Shown here in pieces: positions 1 through 8,634 of a stretch of DNA of 57,148 nucleotides. This DNA is from Rhodobacterales bacterium. Lineage in GTDB: Bacteria > Pseudomonadota > Alphaproteobacteria > Rhodobacterales > Rhodobacteraceae. The notes beneath the pieces were generated by a model. The model was not told the DNA's origin and did not search any database. It saw only the letters and a list, made by a program, of their open reading frames with translations. A program made the translations under genes and the position numbers. Within the stretch, counting starts at the first letter, position 1; every line of letters starts with the position of its first letter. The stretch covers positions 1-57,148 of the forward strand of contig JAPLPE010000042.1 in the NCBI GenBank assembly GCA_026400355.1, written 5' to 3'.

Positions 1-51
1 CACATGGTCCACCACCCGCTGCCGGAGCTCTACAGGATGCGGCTTGCCCAT
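1..51 (-). CDS. IS630-family transposase, N-terminal fragment
   Basis: The first 17 codons read MGKPHPVELRQRVVDHV, matching the start of the transposase remnant at 17608 (MGKPHPAELRQRVVDHV). This is the beginning of the helix-turn-helix DNA-binding region of IS630 transposases. The start codon is the ATG at 51-49 on the minus strand. Whether this copy is intact cannot be judged because only its 5' end is in the window. Confidence 0.75.
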   Translation of the reverse strand, partial: MGKPHPVELRQRVVDHV

Positions 52-139
52 CGTTGACCCCCATATCTGCCTCGCAGACAGGGAATCACAGATCAAGCCT
101 CAAGGGAATCCTGAATCGCGATGACCGCAACACGCTCTA
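1..139 (-). mobile_element. IS630-family element, truncated by window edge
   Basis: Read on the minus strand, this stretch is homologous to the start of the IS630-type element at 17521-18573: it has the terminal repeat (122-138, AGAGCGTGTTGCGGTCA on the minus strand), the same leader containing GGCAGATATGGGGGTC, and the same transposase start. A TA dinucleotide sits at the outer boundary (138-139), as expected for IS630 insertion. The two copies differ at many positions, so they are not recent duplicates, and they lie in opposite orientations. The rest of the element lies outside the window. Confidence 0.8.
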
Positions 140-321
140 GTTCCTGCCATGGTTCCTCTCAAATGATTCTGCCCAACAAGCGGACAGTTCATCATGGCGC
201 GGCTCTCTCCTTATCGTGAGTCCAAAATTCAAACTGAGACAATACCGACCGTCGCCTGAGCCTTGCCCGAAAGGCACCCCCTCTGCTAGCCTTGGCGCAT
301 CGCGAGAAGAAGGAGCCTGCC

Positions 322-771
322 ATGCGCCGCCTTATTGCCGCCCTCGTCCTAGCCTCCCTTGCGCTCCCCGCCGCCGCACAGTCGCTGATTCCCTTCCCGC
401 GCCTCCTCGCCGGCATCGAAGCCGGTGGCAGGCAAGTCGTGGTCGGCGCGCAATACACCGCCAATGGCTGGCAGATTTACGCCTGCCCGCAGGCCAGCCT
501 TGTCTGCCAGCTTCTCCTCGTCGACCAGCGGTCGGGCTCGGTCCTTGGATCGCGCAACACCGCCGTGGGTTTCCTGCCGCCCGCAGGCGCGAAGCCCGCC
601 TCGGCCGTCGCGGCGAATGTCCAGGCGCTGTCTTCAGGTGCCGTCTCGTCCATGTTCTTCAACAACAACCGCTGGAACGTCACCGTGGTCCAGGGCGGCG
701 TGAACACGGTCTTTGCCGTCGATCCCTACTCTGCCGGCGTCACCGGTTGCACCGGCCCCCTCTGCCCCTGA
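322..771 (+). CDS. Small secreted protein of unknown function (paralogue of the next gene)
   Basis: A 149-residue protein with a clear Sec signal peptide (residues 1-20, ending LPAAAQ). The mature part is short and hydrophobic/polar with two cysteine pairs (YACPQASLVC and a C-terminal TGCTGPLCP), suggesting disulfides in the periplasm or outside the cell. An AGAAGGAG ribosome-binding site lies eight bases before the ATG, which decides this start over an in-frame ATG 30 bases upstream. It is a tandem paralogue of 908-1387: both share a LPPAGA.PAS segment and a DP..G.VT.C.G..CP ending. I do not recognise the family. Function unknown. Confidence 0.8.
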   Translation: MRRLIAALVLASLALPAAAQSLIPFPRLLAGIEAGGRQVVVGAQYTANGWQIYACPQASLVCQLLLVDQRSGSVLGSRNTAVGFLPPAGAKPASAVAANVQALSSGAVSSMFFNNNRWNVTVVQGGVNTVFAVDPYSAGVTGCTGPLCP

Positions 772-907
772 CGCGAAAGCAAGGCCGACCCTCAGCCACC
801 CCGCGTAGGGTGCGTTTGAGCGCAGCTGCCAGGCTCATTCAATTCCCGATTTCGTCCCTGCGATTACGTTCACTCTCTTGTAAAACGTGCAACCAAAGGA
901 CCCGTGC

Positions 908-1387
908 ATGCTCTCCACCCGCCTTGTACCCGCTCTGGCCGCTGTCGTTCTGGCCTTCTCTTCCACCGCCGCCATTGCGCAAACCGCCACTGGCGGCTCC
1001 ATGTCCCTGTAGGACCTCCTCCGCATGGTCGAAGCCGACGGCGCCCGCACCGTCTACAGCGCCGACGCCCATATCCGCGTCTGGGAAGTCGTCTCCTGCG
1101 AAGGCCGCAGCCGGATCTGTCGCGAGGATGTGATCAACCCCAATACTGGCGCCGTCATGCGGTCCGAAACCGAGGCTGTCTGGACCCTGCCCCCCGCCGG
1201 GGCGCTCCCCGCCTCGCAGATTGCCGCCTCGGTCGAAGCGCTGAACGCCGGGGTCATCACCGAGATGGACTTTGACGACCGCCTCTGGGACGTCGAAACC
1301 CGCGCCAGCATCGGTTCGCGTGCCGAATTCAAGATCGACCCGATGACCGGCATCGTCACCCGCTGCGAAGGCCGCGCTTGCCCCTGA
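908..1387 (+). pseudogene. Secreted paralogue interrupted by an in-frame amber codon
   Basis: The frame opens with an ATG preceded by AAAGGA (895-900) and encodes a signal peptide (residues 1-25, ending SSTAAIAQ). At codon 35 (1010-1012) there is a TAG, after which the same frame continues unbroken for 124 codons to a TGA. The downstream part aligns with the protein at 322-771 (W.LPPAGALPAS, VEALNAG, the CEGRACP end). A single CAG-to-TAG change would explain the interruption. Translation restart at the ATG at 1025 would give a protein without an export signal. Most likely a young pseudogene; suppression or a sequencing error cannot be excluded. Confidence 0.75.
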
Positions 1388-1580
1388 AGGTCGGACGCGA
1401 AGGCCGCGTCACGATCAGACTGACCCTTGGCTTGCTTTCCCACCTAAGGAAACATCACCCAACCCCCATCCAAGCGGGACCGGCCAGGTCTCCAGTGAAG
1501 ACACGGCCCCGCTCGCACCTCACCATCTCCTCCGGCCCCGGTTCAGGCAGCTTCGCCAGAGGGCTTGGCCTGACCGGCGC

Positions 1581-1622
1581 GCGGGCAGCGCCTGCCCCGC
1601 GGGCGCGGCAGGCGCTGCCCGC
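1581..1622. terminator. Perfect 16-bp inverted repeat downstream of cydB
   Basis: GCGGGCAGCGCCTGCC (1581-1596) is the exact reverse complement of 1607-1622, with a 10-base GC-rich loop. It lies 50 bases past the cydB stop on the minus strand and about 200 bases past the broken gene on the plus strand, so it could stop transcription from both sides. It has no clear T-run, so it may instead stabilise the mRNA 3' end. Confidence 0.55.
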
Positions 1623-1671
1623 AACAGCTCCGGTCGACGTTGGATGCGTGCGAGCACACATCTCACCGCCA

Positions 1672-2688
1672 TCACTCATACGACAGTTCCGTCGCCTTCC
1701 CCCGGAACACGGTATAGGCCAGCACAGTATAGGCCAGGATCGTCGGCAGCACGATCAGCGTCCCATAAAGGATGATCATCAGGCTCTCGGGCGAAGAGGC
1801 CGCCTCATAGATCGTGAGTTTGTTCGGCACCACATAGGGATAGAAACTGTAGGCCATCCCGCCAAAGGCCAGCGTCCAGAGCGCCGTCGCCAGCGCAAAT
1901 GGCAGCCAGGACCGCCGGTCGCCCGCAAACGGCATCTTGCGCAACAGCGACCACAGCCACAGCACGATCAGCCCCGACGCCAGCGGCAAGGGCGCCAGCC
2001 ACAAAGCCTCGGGCCAGCTGAACCACTTCTCGAATATCCGCGGGCTCACCAGCGGCGTCGCCAGCGAAATCGCCCCGATCCCCAGCACCAGCCCCCAGAT
2101 CCCGCCCTTGGCCCATTGCAGCGCCGCCAGTTGCAACACGCCGTCCGTCTTGTGGATGATCCACGTCGCCCCGATGAAGGAATAGCCCACCGTCAGGAAC
2201 ACCGCCGTCATGAGCGCGAAGGCCACATGCGGCAGCGTCCATTCCAGACCCATGATGTAAAGCCCCAGCATGAAGCCTTGCGAGAGAGAGGTCATCAGCG
2301 ACCCGGCGAAGAAGGCATGGTTCCACGTCTTCTTCCACCGCGCCGCCGCCTTGGCGCGGAACTCGAACGCCACGCCGCGCAGGATCAGCCCGATCAGCAT
2401 GACCGCCACCGGCAGATAGAGCGCCGTCAGGATATCCCCGTGCGCCTGCGGAAAGGCCACGAGCAGCAGCCCCACCGCCAGCACGAGCCATGTCTCATTG
2501 GCATCCCAGAACGGCCCGATGGCCGCAACCATCCGGTCCTTCTCGGCGTCCGTGGCGAACGGGAACAGCACGCCAACGCCAAGGTCGAACCCGTCCAGCA
2601 CCACATAGATCAGGATCGACAGCCCCATCAGTGCGGCAAAGACGAAGGGCAGCCAGACCGCCGGGTCTGCAAACATCTGGGCGATCAC
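1672..2688 (-). CDS. cydB: Cytochrome bd ubiquinol oxidase subunit II (cyanide-insensitive type)
   Basis: Subunit II of the quinol oxidase that reduces oxygen to water in the cytoplasmic membrane without pumping protons. The 338-residue protein is almost entirely hydrophobic helices and carries the family signatures DGFDLG (residues 32-37) and WDANETW (61-67). Its length matches the CioB branch rather than the longer E. coli CydB (about 379). The start overlaps the cydA stop by four bases (ATGA), so the two subunits are translationally coupled. No cydX-like small ORF was recognised downstream. Also called cioB in pseudomonads; the cydB/cioB choice rests on length only. Confidence 0.93.
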   Translation of the reverse strand: MIAQMFADPAVWLPFVFAALMGLSILIYVVLDGFDLGVGVLFPFATDAEKDRMVAAIGPFWDANETWLVLAVGLLLVAFPQAHGDILTALYLPVAVMLIGLILRGVAFEFRAKAAARWKKTWNHAFFAGSLMTSLSQGFMLGLYIMGLEWTLPHVAFALMTAVFLTVGYSFIGATWIIHKTDGVLQLAALQWAKGGIWGLVLGIGAISLATPLVSPRIFEKWFSWPEALWLAPLPLASGLIVLWLWSLLRKMPFAGDRRSWLPFALATALWTLAFGGMAYSFYPYVVPNKLTIYEAASSPESLMIILYGTLIVLPTILAYTVLAYTVFRGKATELSYE

Positions 2689-4085
2689 TCTGCGGCCACC
2701 CCCATGCCTTCAAGCCGCGCCCCGGGCACGACCGGCCCCGTCCCGCCCTTCGAGGCCTTCCGGGCGAGGTAGAAGATCGCCCCGAGGTAGGCCACGATCA
2801 GCAGGCCATAGACCGCGAGGTAGCCGATCAGCGTCGACAGGACCATCGGCGCAGGCACATCGGCCACCGCCATCCTGGTCGTCAGCACCCCGTCCACCAG
2901 CCAGGGCTGACGGCCGATTTCGGTCACATACCAGCCCGCCAGCGTGGCAACCCAACCGGAAAAGCTCATCGCGACAAGACCATAGAGCATCCAGCGCGGC
3001 AGCCCTTCAACGCCCCGCCGCTCCTTCGACCCCGGCTTGCGCCGAAGCATCGTGAAGGCAACCGTCCAGCTGACCAGCAGCATCAGCATCCCGATCCCCA
3101 CCATCACCCGGAATCCGTAGAACACGGGCGCGACAGGCGGGTGCAGCACGTCGCCCTCTGGCGTCACGAAATCGTTCAGCCCCGGCACCACCCCATCGGC
3201 CTTGTGCCGCAGGATCAGGGACGCCCCGTTCGGAATGGCAATTTCGACCCGGTTGGATCGAGTCTCCTCATCCGGGATCGCGAAAAGGACCAGCGGCACG
3301 TTCCCTGCGGTCTCCCAGTTCGCTTCCATCGCCGCAACCTTCTGAGGCTGATGTTCCAGTGTGTTCAGCCCGTGCATGTCACCCACGAAAATCTGCACCG
3401 GGATCAACAGCGCCGCGCCGAACACAGCCGACTTCAAGGCGACCCGCACCCCGCGCGTCTGCCCCCCGATGATCCAGCGATAGGCCGAAATCCCGGCGAT
3501 CAGGAAGCTGACTGTCAGGAAGCTTGCCAGGATCATGTGGGTCAGTCGATAGGGCATCGACGGGTTGAACACGATCGCCCACCAGTCCGTCGCATGGGCC
3601 ACGCCATCGCGCATCTCGAACCCCTGCGGCGTGTGCATCCAACTGTTCAGCACGATGATCCAGAAGGCCGACATGGTTGTGCCGAACGCCACAAGGAACG
3701 TGGCCCCCGTATGCGCCCAGTTGGGCACCCGGCCTGCGCCAAACAGCATGATCCCCAGGAACACCGCCTCAAGGAAGAAGGCCGTCAGAACCTCGTAGGC
3801 CAGAAGCGGCCCCGCGATATTGCCAACGGTTTCCATGAATCCCGGCCAATTCGTCCCGAACTGGAACGACATGGTGATCCCCGACACGACCCCCATCGCA
3901 AAGGACAGGGCAAAGACCTTGACCCAGAATCGGTAGGCCTCCATCCACCGGTCGTCCTTTGTCCAGGTGAAGGCCACCTTGAAGTAGAACAGCACCCAGC
4001 CCAGCGCGATGGTGATGGTCGGAAAAAGGATGTGGAACGAGATGTTCGCGCCGAACTGAATCCGGGACAAGATAAGCGTGTCCAT
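2685..4085 (-). CDS. cydA: Cytochrome bd ubiquinol oxidase subunit I (cyanide-insensitive type)
   Basis: Subunit I binds quinol and the hemes of bd oxidase. The 466-residue sequence has the heme-ligand histidine near the N-terminus (H18 in FGANISFHIL), the acidic proton-path segment LTAFFLEAVFLGIMLFG around residue 100, and the GRQPW motif near residue 390. It is shorter than E. coli CydA (522), consistent with the short-Q-loop CioA branch that is often relatively cyanide-insensitive. A GGAGG ribosome-binding site lies seven bases before the ATG. First gene of the cydAB operon; about 150 bases separate it from the convergent end of the sugar kinase, leaving room for its own promoter. Confidence 0.94.
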   Translation of the reverse strand: MDTLILSRIQFGANISFHILFPTITIALGWVLFYFKVAFTWTKDDRWMEAYRFWVKVFALSFAMGVVSGITMSFQFGTNWPGFMETVGNIAGPLLAYEVLTAFFLEAVFLGIMLFGAGRVPNWAHTGATFLVAFGTTMSAFWIIVLNSWMHTPQGFEMRDGVAHATDWWAIVFNPSMPYRLTHMILASFLTVSFLIAGISAYRWIIGGQTRGVRVALKSAVFGAALLIPVQIFVGDMHGLNTLEHQPQKVAAMEANWETAGNVPLVLFAIPDEETRSNRVEIAIPNGASLILRHKADGVVPGLNDFVTPEGDVLHPPVAPVFYGFRVMVGIGMLMLLVSWTVAFTMLRRKPGSKERRGVEGLPRWMLYGLVAMSFSGWVATLAGWYVTEIGRQPWLVDGVLTTRMAVADVPAPMVLSTLIGYLAVYGLLIVAYLGAIFYLARKASKGGTGPVVPGARLEGMGVAAE

Positions 4086-4241
4086 GGTGCCTCCAAGGCG
4101 TCGTTAAATGTCTCGTTAGATTTAGGCCGTTCCCCGCAACTGTCAGCCGGGGTGCGACAGCACGGCGCGGGCCTCTTCTTCAACCAGAAGTGCGACAGTT
4201 CTCTTGGTTTTCTGGCGAGGCAGTACCAGACGTACAGCCCC

Positions 4242-5705
4242 TTATCCTGAAGTGGCGGACCCCAGCCGCGCATTGATAGGCCTGATCTGGGAATAGAGCT
4301 CTTTCCAGGCCGTGAACCGCTGATCGGCCAGCACCGCAGCGTCCGGATCCGGCAGAAACCGCCGGTCCTCGGGCACCAGCGCCGCAGCACCCGCGGCAAG
4401 ATCGCCCGTCACCCCGGCACCCACGCCCGCCAAGACCACGGCCCCGACCGCCCCGCAGTCCCGTGCCTGCATCCGGACCAAAGGCCGCCCGAACACATCT
4501 GCCCGGATCTGGCACCACCGGTCCGCGACCGTCCCGCCGCCCCCCGCCCGGATCACCCCGGGCCTCATACCGCCCGCCGCCTCCAGCGCCTCCATCGCAA
4601 GTCGTGCCGAGAACGCCACGCCCTCCATCACGGCGACCACCATCTCGCCCGGCCCCGTCCGGTTCGTCAGCCCGGCAAATGTGCCCTTGGCCGCAGAATC
4701 CCACAATGGCGCCCGCTCCCCATCCAGATGCGGCAGGAACAGCGGGCTGTCCGCTGCAATCGCCACACCTTCGGTCAGCCCGGTCAGCGCCGCTGCATCC
4801 CGCCCCAAGATCCGCCCCAGCCAGTCGAGCGAAGCCCCCCCGCCCTGTGTCGGCCCCGCATGCAGCGTGATACCGCGCCACGCCGGAAAGGTGATGACAC
4901 CCGGCACGGGGTTACGGGTGGCCGAGATCAACCCCAGCACCTCGCTCGTCCCCGACAGGTTCATCGCCTGCCCGTTCCGGGCGACGCCTACACCGAACAT
5001 CGCGGCCCAGGCATCCATCGTCCCCCGGACGACCGGGACCCCCGCAAACGGCCCCGCCTGAACAACCCCAGCGGGGTCAAGCGGATCGGACAAAGGCGGC
5101 AACACATCCCCCGCCCGCGCCATCAGCCCCAACACCGCCCCGGCATAGGTCAGGTCCGTCCCGACCAGCCCGACCGAGGCCAAAGGGTCCGCCCCTGCCA
5201 CCCCGGTCAGCCGCGCAATGACCCAGTCCTTGGGCGCGATGACATGCGCCGTCGCGGCCCAGACCTCGGGCCGCTCTGCCGCCATCCACGCCATCCGCGC
5301 CAGCGCGTGGCTCGCATCAATCGGAATCGGCGCGCCCAGCGCCGCAGTCTTGTCCGCGACCGTGATCCCGGCCTCCAGCGCCGCCCCCGCCGCCGCCGCC
5401 CGCCCGTCCTGCCAGACAATCGCCGGTGCCAGCAGGGCAAAGCCAGAATCGCAGAACACATGTGTATTGACCTGCCCCGTGACGCCGATTCCCAGCACCT
5501 CGGCCCCCACGGCCGCGAACTGCGCCAGCGCCGCCTCCACATGGCCCAGCCAGTCGAACGGGTCCTGTTCCACCAGCCCCGGCCCCGGCCGCGCCGTCGG
5601 ATAGGCCGCCGCATAGGCCGCGAGACGCCGCCCGGACAGGTCGGCCATCACCGCCTTGACCGCCGTCGTCCCGATATCCACACCGATCAGCGCCCGTTCC
5701 CGCAT
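4242..5705 (-). CDS. xylB: FGGY-family carbohydrate kinase, xylulokinase-like
   Basis: A 487-residue ATP-dependent sugar kinase with the two-lobed actin-like fold of the FGGY family. The N-terminal phosphate-binding loop IGVDIGTTAVKAV is at residues 7-19, GIGVTGQ near 80, a GTMDAW segment with the likely catalytic aspartate near 230, and the C-terminal ATP site RAGGGGTVADRW near 395. The start at 5705 follows a GGAGAG site; an upstream ATG at 5750 lacks one. It is divergent from a ribose-type ABC importer, so it probably phosphorylates the imported sugar or its ketose product. XylB is the closest named family; ribulo- or other ketose kinase activity is possible. Confidence 0.8.
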   Translation of the reverse strand: MRERALIGVDIGTTAVKAVMADLSGRRLAAYAAAYPTARPGPGLVEQDPFDWLGHVEAALAQFAAVGAEVLGIGVTGQVNTHVFCDSGFALLAPAIVWQDGRAAAAGAALEAGITVADKTAALGAPIPIDASHALARMAWMAAERPEVWAATAHVIAPKDWVIARLTGVAGADPLASVGLVGTDLTYAGAVLGLMARAGDVLPPLSDPLDPAGVVQAGPFAGVPVVRGTMDAWAAMFGVGVARNGQAMNLSGTSEVLGLISATRNPVPGVITFPAWRGITLHAGPTQGGGASLDWLGRILGRDAAALTGLTEGVAIAADSPLFLPHLDGERAPLWDSAAKGTFAGLTNRTGPGEMVVAVMEGVAFSARLAMEALEAAGGMRPGVIRAGGGGTVADRWCQIRADVFGRPLVRMQARDCGAVGAVVLAGVGAGVTGDLAAGAAALVPEDRRFLPDPDAAVLADQRFTAWKELYSQIRPINARLGSATSG

Positions 5706-5796
5706 TCCCGCTCTCCGACAGGGATTTACACCCCGACACTGGCCTGCCAATCATGGCGCAATCAAGCGCAAACACGCCCTCGGGAGGGGATCCAAC

Positions 5797-6717
5797 ATGC
5801 TTCACACATCACTCAAGGCCGCCGGTCTGGCTTCGGTTCTGGGCTTCGCCGCGCACGGCGTTCTGGCCGAAACCGTGGCCGTCATCACGCCCTATCTGGC
5901 CCAGCCCGGCACCCAGTTCTATGTCGAAGGGTTTCAGGCCCGCGCCACCGAACTCGGCTGGACCGTCAATGTCATCGACACCGCCGGTGACGTCGCTGCC
6001 GTGATCTCTCGGATCGAGGATTCGGTCACGCAGAAGGTCGATGCCATCGTCATCAACGTGGACCCCGCCCAGATCGGCGCGGGCCTTCAGGCCGCCGCCG
6101 ATGCGGGCATCCCTGTCGTCGGCATGGACGCGGGCTCCGACCCGCTCGTTGCCGCCAACATCACCTCGAACGGCTATGCGATGGCGGCCGAGACTGCCGT
6201 CTATGTCGCCAACCGGATCGGCGGCGCGGGCAATGTGGTCATGTTCACCTTTGACCCCTTCCCGCCCGTGCAGGTCCGCGGTGTCGTCGCCGACGCCGTC
6301 TTCGGCAACTTCCCTGACATCAAGGTCCTTGACCGCATCACGCCCGACGTCTCGGACGGCGGCATCGCCGACAGCCGCGCCAAGATGGAGGCGATCCTTG
6401 CCGCCAACCCCGACCCCGGTTCAATCGCAGCCGTCTGGGCCGCCTGGGACCAGCCCGCCCTTGGCGCGCTGCAGGCGATCGAGGCTGCAGGCCGTGGCGG
6501 TGAAGGCATCGTGATCACCGGCATCGACGCCAACCCGCAGGCCCGTGACGCCATCAAGGCCGGCGGCAATTTCGAAGCCTCGGTCGCGCAGGACTTTGCC
6601 GGCATCGGTGCAACCACCGCCGACACCGTCGCCCGGATTCTGGCCGGTGAGACGCTGGTGCAGAAGGTCATCTACGTCCCGACCGTCCTCATCACCTCGG
6701 CCAATGTCGGCGAATGA
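5797..6717 (+). CDS. Sugar ABC transporter, periplasmic substrate-binding protein (ribose-binding family)
   Basis: A 306-residue solute-binding protein with a signal peptide (residues 1-23, ending HGVLA) followed by a type-I periplasmic binding fold. Family features are the opening VAVITPYLAQP, IVINVDPAQIGAGLQAAADAGIPVVGMD in the first domain, and GIDANPQARDAIK in the second. A GGGAGGGG ribosome-binding site lies eight bases before the ATG. It is the first gene of an importer operon with the ATPase at 7087 and permease at 8631. The substrate is probably a pentose, hexose or sugar alcohol; residues seen here do not settle which. Confidence 0.88.
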   Translation: MLHTSLKAAGLASVLGFAAHGVLAETVAVITPYLAQPGTQFYVEGFQARATELGWTVNVIDTAGDVAAVISRIEDSVTQKVDAIVINVDPAQIGAGLQAAADAGIPVVGMDAGSDPLVAANITSNGYAMAAETAVYVANRIGGAGNVVMFTFDPFPPVQVRGVVADAVFGNFPDIKVLDRITPDVSDGGIADSRAKMEAILAANPDPGSIAAVWAAWDQPALGALQAIEAAGRGGEGIVITGIDANPQARDAIKAGGNFEASVAQDFAGIGATTADTVARILAGETLVQKVIYVPTVLITSANVGE

Positions 6718-7086
6718 GGCAAAAGGCAGGGGCAGCGCTGCATACCTTCGGTCAATCCAAGACCGGACGCCGCGCGTTGCCCTCGCCATCATCAAACCTG
6801 CGGTCTGAGCGGGAAAAGTGGGGGCTCCAGTGGAGCCACCACCCCGCTCACGCCTCACATCCGCGTCCGGCCCCTGTTCCGCTCGCCTCGTCAAAGGGCA
6901 GGGTCCGCCCCGGCGGGTGCGAAGCATCCGCCCTCGGGGGGGCGGATGCTGCCCGGAACGCTAAGGCGTTCCGGGCGGACAGCGTTACTCGCTCCGCATG
7001 CCCGACGCGATGGCGTCGGGCAAACCACGCCTCCCTCGTCCGACCGCATTTCCGGGCCACGGCGGGGTGAACCCCGCCCTACGCAA
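6718..7086. other. 369-bp gap within the sugar operon, rich in hairpins
   Basis: No gene is supported here. Its second half holds four perfect hairpins in a row (6923-7078, listed separately); the first half shows nothing definite. The position between the binding-protein gene and the ATPase gene suggests mRNA processing or partial termination that leaves more binding protein than membrane complex. Confidence 0.6.
6923..7078. repeat. Four consecutive perfect hairpins
   Basis: Stem 1: 6923-6933 with 6940-6950 (AGCATCCGCCC, 11 bp). Stem 2: 6951-6961 with 6966-6976 (GCCCGGAACGC, 11 bp, 4-base loop), starting directly after stem 1. Stem 3: 6999-7008 with 7013-7022 (TGCCCGACGC, 10 bp, 4-base loop). 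Stem 4: 7061-7068 with 7071-7078 (GGCGGGGT, 8 bp). Stem 4 plus the following CTACG matches the palindrome at 57006-57033. None has a T-run after it. They read like clustered REP-type repeats. Confidence 0.8.
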
Positions 7087-8634
7087 ATGACCACCCTCAC
7101 CCTCGACGCCCTTACCCGCATCTACGGCACCAGCCGCGCCCTAGACGGCGTGAGCCTGACTCTGACCGGGGGCGAGGTCCATGCGCTCATGGGGGAAAAC
7201 GGCGCGGGGAAATCCACTCTGATCCGCCTCATCGCGGGCCTTGAACGCCCCGACACGGGCAAACTGCGCCTTGACGGCCAGCCTGTAACCTTCGACAGCC
7301 CCGCCGCTGCCCAGGCAGCCGGCCTCCGCTTCATCCATCAGGAACTGCATGTCGTCCCCGCCCTCTCGGTCGCCGAAAACATGCACCTCTCGCTCCCTTA
7401 TCCCCGCCGTCTGGGCCTCATCCGCTGGTCCGCGCTCGCCGATGCCGCGGGCACGGCCCTCGCCCGCCTCGGCCTCTCCCAGATCGACCCGCGCCAGCCG
7501 ATGTCCCGCCTCGGCCCCGGCGACCAGATGCTTACCCGAATCGCCGCCACGCTGATCGGCACCGAAGCCCGCCCGTGGCTCTACGTCATGGACGAACCGA
7601 CTGCCGCACTCACCGGGGCCGAGGCCGAACGGCTCTTCACCGTCATCGCCGAGCTGAAATCGCAAGGTGCCGGCATCCTTTACGTCTCCCACCGCATGGC
7701 CGAGGTGATGCGACTCTCCGACCGCGTCACCGTGCTCCGCGACGGCAAACTGATCACCACCACACCCCGCGCCGGAACCGACCAGACCCGCCTGATCCAC
7801 GCCATGACAGGCCGCGACCTCTCCGCCATGTTCCCGCCCCGGACGCTGCACAACAACGAGGGCGCGCGCCGTGCGGAGGAGCGCCCCCAAGGCCCCGCCC
7901 TTACCCTGACTTGCCTCACCGCACCCAACCTTCACCAGATCACCCTCACCCTCGCCCCCGGCGAGGTGCTGGGAGTCACCGGCCTCTCCGGCTCTGGCCG
8001 CGGCGCGCTCCTCCGCGCTCTCATGGGCGCCCTGCCCCTCACATCGGGCAAGATCACCCTGAATGGTCAGCCCGTCACCCTCACCTCCCCTGCCGAGGCC
8101 TGGACCAAAGGCATCGCCTATGTCCCCCGCGAACGCCGCACCGAAGGGCTGATTTCTGGCGGCACCGTGGTCGAGAACGTCACCCTCCCCCACCTCACCG
8201 CGCTCGCCCGCGCCCGCCGTTTCCGAAACCGCCCCCGCGAACGCGCCCTTCTGGCCGATGTGGCAATGGCCGTCCGGCTCAAGTCCACCGGCCCCGCACA
8301 GCCCGTCGGCCAGCTTTCCGGCGGCAACCAGCAAAAGGTCCTCTTCGCCCGCGCCATCGCCGGGGCACCCCAGGTCCTTCTCCTCGACGAACCCACGCGC
8401 GGTGTCGACGTGGGAGCAAAGTTCGACATTTACCGCCTGATCCGCCAGTTCTGCGACGACGGCCTTGCCGTCATCTTCGCCTCCTCTGACCTGCCCGAGA
8501 TCATCGGCCTCTCTGACCGGATCGCCGTCCTCCAATCCGGCCACCTCGCCCACCTTGTCCCGAACAGGGACATGACCGAGGCCGCACTCCTTTCCCTCTG
8601 CTACGACCAGCCCCCAGCGAAAGCCTCGGCATGA
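7087..8634 (+). CDS. Sugar ABC transporter ATP-binding protein (RbsA/MglA family)
   Basis: A 515-residue protein with two fused nucleotide-binding domains, as in ribose and galactose importers. Domain 1 has Walker A GENGAGKST (36-44) and Walker B VMDEPTAAL (about 165), but a weak signature (LGPGDQM). Domain 2 has a degenerate Walker A GLSGSGRGA (about 298), with arginine in place of the catalytic lysine, a good signature LSGGNQQK (about 410) and Walker B LLLDEPTRGVD. This division between a hydrolytic and a degenerate site is normal for the family. There is no strong ribosome-binding site before the ATG; a hairpin lies immediately upstream. It overlaps the permease by ATGA. Confidence 0.9.
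   Translation: MTTLTLDALTRIYGTSRALDGVSLTLTGGEVHALMGENGAGKSTLIRLIAGLERPDTGKLRLDGQPVTFDSPAAAQAAGLRFIHQELHVVPALSVAENMHLSLPYPRRLGLIRWSALADAAGTALARLGLSQIDPRQPMSRLGPGDQMLTRIAATLIGTEARPWLYVMDEPTAALTGAEAERLFTVIAELKSQGAGILYVSHRMAEVMRLSDRVTVLRDGKLITTTPRAGTDQTRLIHAMTGRDLSAMFPPRTLHNNEGARRAEERPQGPALTLTCLTAPNLHQITLTLAPGEVLGVTGLSGSGRGALLRALMGALPLTSGKITLNGQPVTLTSPAEAWTKGIAYVPRERRTEGLISGGTVVENVTLPHLTALARARRFRNRPRERALLADVAMAVRLKSTGPAQPVGQLSGGNQQKVLFARAIAGAPQVLLLDEPTRGVDVGAKFDIYRLIRQFCDDGLAVIFASSDLPEIIGLSDRIAVLQSGHLAHLVPNRDMTEAALLSLCYDQPPAKASA

Noticed and set aside
1378-4250. Long plus-strand open frames opposite cydAB (464 and 586 codons)
   Set aside because: They are antisense shadows of high-GC genes: rich in Arg, Pro, Gln and His with no recognisable motif, while the minus strand has clear cydB and cydA.
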